Of a stretch of 11,090 nt of DNA, positions 5,751-11,090 are shown piece after piece. The stretch comes from a candidate division WOR-1 bacterium RIFOXYB2_FULL_48_7 (GTDB lineage: Bacteria > Margulisbacteria > WOR-1 > O2-12-FULL-45-9 > XYB2-FULL-48-7). Position numbers and translations under genes: made by a program. A model generated the notes under the pieces. The model was not told the DNA's origin and did not search any database. It was given only the letters and a program-made list of their open reading frames with translations. Every line of letters begins with the position of its first letter. The stretch's first letter is position 1. Location: positions 1-11,090 of the forward strand of contig MEUF01000028.1 in NCBI GenBank assembly GCA_001771615.1, given 5' to 3'.

Positions 5751-5879
5751 AAGCAAATGGCTCAAGGGGACGGTTTGTCCTGGCCGTCTTTAAATTGACA
5801 ACCTGACACAAACAGGAAGTATTCTGACTCAGTTGGTCTCTCAATCGGCAGGCGGACAGGCTAAACCGTTAGTGGGGAG
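5724..5879 (+). pseudogene. Broken 5' part of a tRNA-Ser(GCT), interrupted twice
   Basis: Three blocks match the intact tRNA-Ser(GCT) downstream, in the same order: 5724-5735 equals 6135-6146 (12 of 12 bases), 5758-5777 equals 6150-6169 (20 of 20), and 5860-5879 equals 6169-6187 apart from one extra G. Together they cover the 5' acceptor strand, D arm, anticodon arm and start of the variable arm. Between block 1 and 2 sits a roughly 19-base hairpin insertion. Between block 2 and 3 sits an 83-base insertion exactly at the anticodon. The 3' half of the tRNA is absent, replaced by the GIY-YIG gene. It cannot fold into a tRNA. Confidence 0.85.
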
Positions 5880-5882
5880 GAT

Positions 5883-6128
5883 ATGTTCTTCTTTTATGTT
5901 CTCAAAAGCCTACAAGATGGCAAATTGTACAAAGGGGTAACGGAAAACCTAGAAAAACGTCTCCAGGCTCACAATTCTGGAAAAGTTAGCTCGACTAGAA
6001 ATCGCCGGCCTTTTGCATTAATATATACGGAGAACTTTGGGACAAGGGCCGAGGCATTAAAAAAAGAAAAATATTATAAGTCTTACTCCGGTGGAGTGCG
6101 CCTGAAGAAGATACTGGAAAGTCTTTGA
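5883..6128 (+). CDS. Small GIY-YIG nuclease-domain protein (COG2827/UPF0213 type)
   Basis: A stand-alone GIY-YIG domain of 81 residues, the normal length for this family of predicted endonucleases. The order of motifs is right: FFYVLKS (the GIY strand, 3-9), GKLYKGVT (the YIG strand, with K where I is usual, 13-20), LEKRLQAHNSGK with the catalytic-type Arg (23-34), RRPFALIYTE (41-50), and EALKKEKYYKS with the metal-binding-type Glu (57-67). Members are often labelled excinuclease ABC subunit C, which is wrong: there are no UvrC domains. Its true role is unknown. GGGGAGG lies only two bases before the ATG, an unusually tight spacing, and that purine run comes from the tRNA fragment. The gene lies between a broken and an intact tRNA-Ser(GCT), 6 bases before the latter, suggesting it came in as a mobile unit. 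Confidence 0.88.
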   Translation: MFFFYVLKSLQDGKLYKGVTENLEKRLQAHNSGKVSSTRNRRPFALIYTENFGTRAEALKKEKYYKSYSGGVRLKKILESL

Positions 6129-6134
6129 TATCCT

Positions 6135-6222
6135 GGAGGAGTACCCAAGTGGCTCAAGGGGACGGTTTGCTAAACCGTTAGTGGGAGTAATCCCAGCGTG
6201 GGTTCAAATCCCACCTCCTCCG
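6135..6222 (+). tRNA. tRNA-Ser (anticodon GCT)
   Basis: Class II tRNA: acceptor GGAGGAG/CTCCTCC, anticodon stem ACGGT/ACCGT with loop TTGCTAA (anticodon GCT), long variable arm (TGGGA...TCCCA), T arm GTGGG-TTCAAAT-CCCAC, discriminator G. CCA is not encoded. It is intact and starts six bases after the GIY-YIG stop codon. Its first 53 bases are duplicated, in broken form, before that gene. It is the only intact GCT serine tRNA in the window, so the insertion seems to have preserved a working copy. A run of T follows at 6225-6229. Confidence 0.96.
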
Positions 6223-6233
6223 TGTTTTTCTTT

Positions 6234-6309
6234 GGTTCTCCCGACGGTCATTATTATAGAATAATGATGGAATCGTCGGGATCCCGATGCGGCTTTGCCG
6301 CTATCGGGA
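6234..6309. repeat. Compound palindromic intergenic element after tRNA-Ser(GCT)
   Basis: Two adjoining hairpins. The first pairs TCCCGACG (6239-6246) with CGTCGGGA (6274-6281), with a perfect inner pair TCATTATT/AATAATGA (6248-6255, 6260-6267). The second pairs TCCCGAT-GCGGC (6282-6293) with GCCGC-ATCGGGA (6297-6309, one bulged T). Its 6248-6287 part is a near copy of 2426-2464. It lies between the convergent tRNA-Ser and methyltransferase genes and could block read-through from either side. The second hairpin is strong on the minus strand, but no T-run follows it. Confidence 0.75.
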
Positions 6310-6328
6310 AAATCTCGCCTCCTCCGTT

Positions 6329-7342
6329 TTATTCGGATTCTTCCTTAAGTTCATTAAAAACAGGAACAATCTGAAACCTCCCCCCGCCATGATCAATTTT
6401 TCTGGGAATCAAATAGACACCAAAAGGGATAAACCCTCCCCTGTCCCACTTGGTCACCAAAAGAGGCCAAAATCCCAGTTCGATCATTTCATCGCGTTTA
6501 AAGTGGGGCGGAGATTTGCCGGTCACAGCCAGCAAACCATAGTTTTGTGATCGCACTATAATTTGGTGCAAGATATTTTTGGCTTCAGCTTTGGTAACCA
6601 CACTTTTATTAATTAATCCGCAACAGATAAACAACGAGACCGTTCCCAACTCCACATAACTTAGCTCTTGGGCATCTGTCACATAAATTGGGACACCGGG
6701 ATTTAATATCTGGGCCTGCACAGCTGCCAGCTCGATCAGGTCGGAGCCCAATCTTTTTAAATGCGGGAAGCGCCGGCCAATCTCCCAAAGCAAATTACCG
6801 GTACCGCAACCTGGATCAACGACTAAAGACCCTTGAGGCAAATCCATTCTGGCCATTTCCTCCAACACTATCGGATGATAAAAAGTTCGATAGTAGAATT
6901 CATCCGCCGGCTCCATCCCTTTGTCCCAGGAGAGCTTCTCATCCCCCAGCTCAAACAAACACATAGTATCGCCAAGTCGTTCCTCTAACAACGGCAAAGC
7001 CTTATCCATAACTTCATATTCCCGACCAGTAAACACGTGTGCCGAAAATGAAAAAGTGAGCTCTTTTCGCGGGTCAATTTTATCGGGGAAATTCGCCTCG
7101 CTGGGGCATAGCGCCAAAAAAGGAACCTGTTGATTACAGACACTTATCATTGTCAGGCGCTCGGCCAAAACGGCAATTCGAAAATTTGAAGGATTGGTGG
7201 TTATGCTAACCCGTTGAGCTGGTCGAGTAAGACAGGCATCAATTGCCGCTTGAGCCCTATCCAGCAATTTTGCTTGGGCTGGGTTTTGCAGTGGATTAGG
7301 CCGCCGATACCTGGTTTCCAGTAATTGCCCGACATTCACCAT
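6329..7342 (-). CDS. Class I SAM-dependent methyltransferase, substrate unknown
   Basis: The 337-residue product has a Rossmann methyltransferase core in its second half. Motif I is VVDPGCGTGNLL (174-185), followed by GSDLIELAAVQAQ (199-211) with the acidic residue that usually holds the SAM ribose, and YVTDAQEL (220-227). The first 165 residues are not a domain I recognise; they include FYYRTFYHPIVLEEMARMDLP just before the SAM site. No NPPY motif (N6-adenine or glutamine methylation) is seen, so a small molecule, lipid or protein target is possible. It starts 97 bases after the TreT-like gene and may be its last operon member or stand alone. The ATG lacks a clear ribosome site. Confidence 0.82.
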   Translation of the reverse strand: MVNVGQLLETRYRRPNPLQNPAQAKLLDRAQAAIDACLTRPAQRVSITTNPSNFRIAVLAERLTMISVCNQQVPFLALCPSEANFPDKIDPRKELTFSFSAHVFTGREYEVMDKALPLLEERLGDTMCLFELGDEKLSWDKGMEPADEFYYRTFYHPIVLEEMARMDLPQGSLVVDPGCGTGNLLWEIGRRFPHLKRLGSDLIELAAVQAQILNPGVPIYVTDAQELSYVELGTVSLFICCGLINKSVVTKAEAKNILHQIIVRSQNYGLLAVTGKSPPHFKRDEMIELGFWPLLVTKWDRGGFIPFGVYLIPRKIDHGGGRFQIVPVFNELKEESE

Positions 7343-7439
7343 GCAATATTATCTGTTTAAGGTCCAATTAATTTCAGGCAACAGATGATTAAACATTTAT
7401 ACCTTACGTGGCAGTCGTACATCGATTTTCTTCAATATT

Positions 7440-8669
7440 TCATAATTGGATAATTGATTCACCCTTGTGCGCCAAAGCAATGAACAACAGCAAATAACTA
7501 CGAATCTTCCTTGTGATTAAAAATTTCTCTCGTACATGTTCACGGCCGTAAACACCCAAGCGGTTGGCAGCTTGGGGATTATTTAACAAATATCGTATTT
7601 GGTAGGCGGCCCCCTCTATAGAATAAGCCAACAACCCAGTAAAATTATGGATAACTTGAAGTGGTATTCCACCGACCGCCGACGCCACTACCGGTTTGCC
7701 TTTCCACAACGCTTCCGTCACTGTCAAGCCAAACCCTTCGCGCAAAGATTTCTGCATCACTATTGTCGCTGCTCGTTGCAGGGCATTGACTTCGATATCG
7801 GCAAAGTCCGGTAAGAGTAAAATATGAAAATCTTTTTCCTGCGCGGCCTTTTCCTGCAGTTCAGCCAGCACTTTTGCCCCCTCGGGGTCATCGTTAGCGG
7901 TCCCGCCTGCGTAAACGAACCGGCAATCATGGCTTTTTTTTATTAATCGAAAAGTTTCGAAGACGCCTAACGGGTCCTTCAAATAATCAAAACGGGAAAT
8001 TTGGACAATAATTGGCTTATCATTGGGGATATGAAACTTATTGAGTACCGCCTCAATTTCGCTTTGGCTTAATTCCCGGTTTTTATCGGCAAATGGATCA
8101 ATCGCCGGATAGATCAGATATTGGGGGTTGGGAAGCTCCTTGGCAAAACTGGGAGAGGAAAATATTGAAGCGTCATATTGTCGAACAAAAAACTGCAGGT
8201 ATTCCCAGACCGCGGGGTTCGGTTTGGCGGTATCAATATGACAACGCCAGACCCATTTTGCGCGGCTTGAATTGCGTTTGGAAACCAACAAAAGCGGTTG
8301 AGGGTCATGGACAATGACTACATCCGAGTCAAAAGCCATTTGCCGCGAATTATGTTCATTTGTTTCCCGATAAACATTAAACATTTCTTGGGTAATTTCC
8401 ACTCGGCTACCATGCAGGGCGTTATGGAAGGCTTTTGTCACATTAAAAAAGTCGCCGCCCCCCTTAATTACGTCCCAAGTGACATCCAAACCCAATTGGT
8501 TGTAAAGCGGGATAATGCGATGCAGCATTTCGGCCACTCCGCCACCAACTGCCGTTGAGTTGACCATTTTTACCTTCAAGCCCTGCAATTTTTCAGCTAG
8601 CAGCATTAGTTCATCAATATTCTGCTGTCGGGTAACTTGAACATAATCATTTATTGTTCTTTTACTCAT
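7440..8669 (-). CDS. treT: TreT-like trehalose synthase (GT4 glycosyltransferase)
   Basis: TreT makes trehalose in one step from an NDP-glucose and glucose, and can act in reverse. The 409 residues match that family's length and signature: KMVNSTAVGGGVAEMLHRIIPL (34-55) near the start, GDFFNVTKAFHNALHG (72-87), WVWRCHIDTAKPNP (139-152), the GT-B sugar-nucleotide site with QISRFDYLKDPLGV (223-236) and SLREGFGLTVTEALWKGKPVVAS (308-330), then AVGGIPLQV. Its ATG overlaps the DUF5752 gene stop as ATGA. Sitting in an operon with otsA and otsB, it gives a second route to trehalose, or could use a different acceptor. GT4 enzymes are hard to assign by sequence, so the exact product is an inference. 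Confidence 0.85.
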   Translation of the reverse strand: MSKRTINDYVQVTRQQNIDELMLLAEKLQGLKVKMVNSTAVGGGVAEMLHRIIPLYNQLGLDVTWDVIKGGGDFFNVTKAFHNALHGSRVEITQEMFNVYRETNEHNSRQMAFDSDVVIVHDPQPLLLVSKRNSSRAKWVWRCHIDTAKPNPAVWEYLQFFVRQYDASIFSSPSFAKELPNPQYLIYPAIDPFADKNRELSQSEIEAVLNKFHIPNDKPIIVQISRFDYLKDPLGVFETFRLIKKSHDCRFVYAGGTANDDPEGAKVLAELQEKAAQEKDFHILLLPDFADIEVNALQRAATIVMQKSLREGFGLTVTEALWKGKPVVASAVGGIPLQVIHNFTGLLAYSIEGAAYQIRYLLNNPQAANRLGVYGREHVREKFLITRKIRSYLLLFIALAHKGESIIQL

Positions 8670-9385
8670 TTACCCCTCTTCCAAAACCTGGCATACAGTC
8701 TGCCGGCCAATGTTTTCATTATGGGGGGTTTTCTTTCGCCCAGGCACAATTCAATAATTCGCTTTTTTAACTGATCCATGGTCATTAAATAAGGGTCAAG
8801 GAGCTCGATTTCCTTGGCCAACTGTTCGTTTTTCAGCGAATGCCTGATCCAATTGGAAAAATCGTTTGTTTTGCGGCCCAAACGCAGCCGGGCGTCGAAA
8901 AAGTGATAGTAAAGCGAGCGCATCCCGACCCGCTCCAAAGCAAGCACAAACTCTTCAATGGTCCTAACCTCATATTGTGTGGGGACAATAATGCCAACAT
9001 TGGCAAGAAAATAAAATTCCCTCCCAGCCGGCACAGCCTCCTGTTTTTCCGAACGTTCGCCAAGGAATTGCTCCATAATTTTGACCAGCTGGTCTCTTAA
9101 AGCCGCTAAGCTGGTAACTTCAAGCAGTTCAACCGACGCGATCTTTTCAGCTAGGGCGCTTTCTTTGAATTCATCCTCAATCCAGCGGGCAAAATCGTTG
9201 GAATATTGACCAGGGGCAAAATAATACTCACGAAATGCATGATGAATATGATAAAAAATTACCGATTCGTCAACCAACCTAAGTTGTGCCAAAAATTCCG
9301 GCAAATTGGCAGCTTTTTTCCCAGATATCTGCACTAGGAGCGAAGAGGTATAAAACCTGAACAGCTCAACGGCAGACTTATTCAT
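8666..9385 (-). CDS. DUF5752-type protein with two tandem repeats
   Basis: Function unknown. The 239-residue product consists of two copies of one domain of about 90-95 residues. Copy 1 (about 9-108) and copy 2 (about 122-212) share the pattern FxF, EF-LAxL---V---S-YYH, SNDF--WI (SNDFARWIEDEFK versus TNDFSNWIRHSLK), LAEKI/LAKEI, and each ends in LGER. It resembles DUF5752, which as I recall occurs beside trehalose-type glycosyltransferases; the name is from memory. The ATG at 9385 overlaps the otsB stop as ATGA and has GGGAG seven bases upstream; the longer in-frame start would be TTG and is rejected. Wedged between otsB and the TreT-like gene, with ATGA overlaps on both sides, it probably works with these enzymes, perhaps as a regulator or partner. 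Confidence 0.8.
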   Translation of the reverse strand: MNKSAVELFRFYTSSLLVQISGKKAANLPEFLAQLRLVDESVIFYHIHHAFREYYFAPGQYSNDFARWIEDEFKESALAEKIASVELLEVTSLAALRDQLVKIMEQFLGERSEKQEAVPAGREFYFLANVGIIVPTQYEVRTIEEFVLALERVGMRSLYYHFFDARLRLGRKTNDFSNWIRHSLKNEQLAKEIELLDPYLMTMDQLKKRIIELCLGERKPPIMKTLAGRLYARFWKRGK

Positions 9386-10116
9386 TTTATCTCCCAAAAA
9401 TGTTCATAAAGAGTTTTTAATAACCAATAAACTTCTCTTATCGAAACCAAGCTACAATCAGCAAAACGCAAGCGTTGCCCAACCGCAACAGCCAATCCCT
9501 GTCCACCCAGTGACCTAAAAGCGTTTTCATCAGTTCGATCATCACCAATATAAATTGGGAAGGCATGGCTAGCTTTCACTGGCTTAAGCAGTCGCTCAAC
9601 CGCCGCCCCTTTATGCCAATTTAGTCCAGGAGATATTTCCCAGACTTCTTTACCTTTAGCAAATCGCAAACGCTTTGCCCAACGTTTTCTTAACGCATTA
9701 ATATTACTCTCGACTTCAGGGAGATGTTTTCTATTCATTTCGCGATAATGTAGGGTCAAGGTCACCCCCTTGTCTTCCAGCCAAACTCCTTTGATCCGCA
9801 GTTTCTCTGTTATTTCTTTTTTTATTTGCTTCAGCATTGGGACATACCCCTTAACATGTGGAATACTTTGCCGCCGGCCGTCAGCTTCAATTTCATATCC
9901 ATGGTTGCCCACGTAGACGGCTGGTTGAACCCGAATCTGTTTTTTTAAATCCTCTATCGCTCTTCCGGAAATAAAAACCAATTTAACCGAAGCAAGCTTA
10001 GCCAATTGCCTCAATAATTGACGATGGTCGATTGACAAATAGACCCATTGCGGCCGTTTCCTGATCGCCACAAGCGTACCGTCAAAATCCAAAAACAGCC
10101 AAAGTAATGGCTTCAT
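9382..10116 (-). CDS. otsB: Trehalose-6-phosphate phosphatase
   Basis: OtsB removes phosphate from trehalose 6-phosphate in the cytoplasm, the second step of the OtsA/OtsB path. The 244-residue product is a HAD phosphatase of normal length. It has LDFDGTL at 9-15 (nucleophile Asp10 and acid/base Asp12), FISGR at 48-52, the family's VGNHGYEIE at 69-77, and GDDRTDENAF at 191-200 with the magnesium-binding aspartates. The ATG at 10116 overlaps the otsA stop codon as ATGA. A longer reading from 10155 adds 13 residues (MGGENIAGITQAS) but would overlap otsA by 43 bases, so the shorter start is better. The next gene again overlaps by ATGA. Confidence 0.93.
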   Translation of the reverse strand: MKPLLWLFLDFDGTLVAIRKRPQWVYLSIDHRQLLRQLAKLASVKLVFISGRAIEDLKKQIRVQPAVYVGNHGYEIEADGRRQSIPHVKGYVPMLKQIKKEITEKLRIKGVWLEDKGVTLTLHYREMNRKHLPEVESNINALRKRWAKRLRFAKGKEVWEISPGLNWHKGAAVERLLKPVKASHAFPIYIGDDRTDENAFRSLGGQGLAVAVGQRLRFADCSLVSIREVYWLLKTLYEHFWEIK

Positions 10117-11090
10117 GGAAGCCTGAGTAATGCCTGCAATATTTTCCCCGCCCATTTGTAAATATTGTTTTCTGCGATCAGCTCTTTCATCTTCTGTAGG
10201 CGACGGTTTTTTTCTTCTGCAGGCATGGTTAACCCCAATTTAATAGCCGCGGCAATTTCTTTTGGCGAATAAGGGTTAATCAATAAGGCGTCCGTTAATT
10301 CTCTGGCCGAGCCGGTAAAACGCGAAAGAACCAATACTCCTTTATTTGCCCGGGCAGCGGCCACATATTCTTTCGCCACAAGATTCATGCCATCATGCAA
10401 CGAAGTAACCAGAGCAATATCAGCCATGCGATATAGGGCTATTAATTCTGCTTGCGAGAAATGTCGTCTAACCATAATTATTGGCCGCCAGGCATCGGTA
10501 GCATATTTGAAGTTTATGGCCTCAACCAAACTATTAATCTCGTCATTAATTTTTTTATATTCAGGGATATGAATGCGGCTAAGCACCCCCGCTTGAATAA
10601 AAGTGAATTTGCCCAAATATTCGGGATAATCCTCAAAAAATATATCTAAAGCTTTTAGTCGCTCCGGAATCCCCTTTGTATAGTCTATCCGATCAGTTCC
10701 AATGCCGATCAGCTGATCCCGAATATTGAGCTCCCTTTTTAATTTTGCGGCCGCAGCCTCTGTCGCCGGGCTTTCAGAATCCAGGGCAATTCGCTCATAA
10801 TCAATACTAATTGGAAAAGGCTTGACCAATGTTTCGCGGCCACTGGCCACAACACTCGAAGCCACTTTATCTACCCTGACCTCCAAAGTTCGATCGACAG
10901 TGGTTAAAAAATTATCGACATGGTAATTAATATGGAAGGCCAGTAAATCGGCACCAAGCATACCCCGTAAAATTTCTTCCTTCCACGGGCAAATCCTAAA
11001 AGCTTCCGGATTCGGCCAGGGAATGTGCCAAAATACCGCTGATTTGATTTCCGGGTTCGCTTGACGCAACATTTCCGGGACTAAACTTAA
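10113..11090 (-). CDS. otsA: Trehalose-6-phosphate synthase, C-terminal part
   Basis: OtsA (GT20) joins glucose from UDP-glucose to glucose 6-phosphate. The reading frame is open to the right edge, so the true start lies outside; 325 residues are visible, beginning LSLVPEMLRQ. Motifs in order: FWHIPWPNPEAFR, GADLLAFHINYHVDNFL, GTDRIDYTKGIPERLKALD (usual form DRLDYTKG), QAGVLSRIHIPEY, and SLHDGMNLVAKEYVAA, where most family members have SLRDGMN. The missing part should hold the N-terminal loop that binds glucose 6-phosphate. It is the first gene visible of the otsA-otsB-DUF5752-treT operon and is joined to otsB by a four-base overlap. The enzyme family is sure; substrate preference is not. Confidence 0.93.
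   Translation of the reverse strand, partial: LSLVPEMLRQANPEIKSAVFWHIPWPNPEAFRICPWKEEILRGMLGADLLAFHINYHVDNFLTTVDRTLEVRVDKVASSVVASGRETLVKPFPISIDYERIALDSESPATEAAAAKLKRELNIRDQLIGIGTDRIDYTKGIPERLKALDIFFEDYPEYLGKFTFIQAGVLSRIHIPEYKKINDEINSLVEAINFKYATDAWRPIIMVRRHFSQAELIALYRMADIALVTSLHDGMNLVAKEYVAAARANKGVLVLSRFTGSARELTDALLINPYSPKEIAAAIKLGLTMPAEEKNRRLQKMKELIAENNIYKWAGKILQALLRLP

Noticed and set aside
5592..5798. Open frame of 68 codons over tRNA-Ser(TGA).
   Set aside because: It runs through a tRNA gene, hairpins and a tRNA fragment, so it is not a protein gene.
5883..6128. UvrC excinuclease subunit.
   Set aside because: Only the GIY-YIG domain is present in 81 residues. UvrC is about 600 residues with UVR, RNase H-like and HhH domains.
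5736..6134. Group I intron with a homing endonuclease splitting tRNA-Ser(GCT).
   Set aside because: The tRNA after the nuclease gene is complete from its first base, so nothing needs splicing. I see no group I core, and the 83-base insert is too short for one.
7343..7439. Promoter or C-terminal extension in the gap between the TreT-like and methyltransferase genes.
   Set aside because: No -35/-10 pair with good spacing was found. The short open frame past the TreT-like stop is in another frame and ends after about 16 codons.

Overview
The window is bacterial: class B penicillin-binding protein, DNA polymerase III delta, sigma70-like promoters, bacterial-type tRNAs. The gene mix (TreT-like GT4 next to a DUF5752-type protein, a small COG2827-type GIY-YIG nuclease, many short GC-rich intergenic palindromes, mostly no encoded CCA) resembles genomes of uncultivated candidate phyla such as Margulisbacteria/Saganbacteria, Omnitrophota or CPR groups. 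I cannot assign a taxon from the sequence alone.

Layout. (a) 1-1446, minus: holA followed with no gap by the start of a class B PBP gene that runs off the left edge. (b) 1518-2252, plus: a polyprenyl-phosphate sugar-phosphotransferase, divergent from holA. (c) 2303-5501, minus: one long same-strand block, tRNA-Asp, tRNA-Lys, tRNA-Phe, then three uncharacterised envelope-type proteins (membrane-anchored coiled coil, secreted carbohydrate-binding-like protein, secreted SH3+TPR protein), then tRNA-Thr(TGT) and tRNA-Thr(CGT). A good promoter lies just upstream of tRNA-Asp, and no clear terminator separates the tRNAs from the protein genes. (d) 5586-6222, plus: tRNA-Ser(TGA), a broken 5' part of a tRNA-Ser(GCT) with two insertions, a small GIY-YIG nuclease gene, then an intact tRNA-Ser(GCT). 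(e) 6234-6309: an intergenic palindromic element related to the one between the two tRNA-Thr genes. (f) 6329-7342, minus: a SAM-dependent methyltransferase. (g) 7440-11090, minus: a trehalose operon otsA(partial)-otsB-DUF5752-treT-like, joined by three successive ATGA overlaps.

How it fits together. The right side makes trehalose, apparently by two routes in one operon (OtsA/OtsB through trehalose-6-phosphate, and a TreT-like glycosyltransferase). The middle is a tRNA hub of seven tRNA genes in three groups, into which mobile or repeat sequences appear to have inserted repeatedly. The most unusual structure is the nuclease gene bracketed by direct repeats of the 5' half of tRNA-Ser(GCT). It looks like a small insertion that regenerates its tRNA target downstream.

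No protein-gene-free stretch exceeds 300 bases once tRNAs are counted. The larger gaps (2376-2531, 5675-5882, 6223-6328) hold palindromic repeats and tRNA fragments. The gap 7343-7439 holds nothing I recognise.
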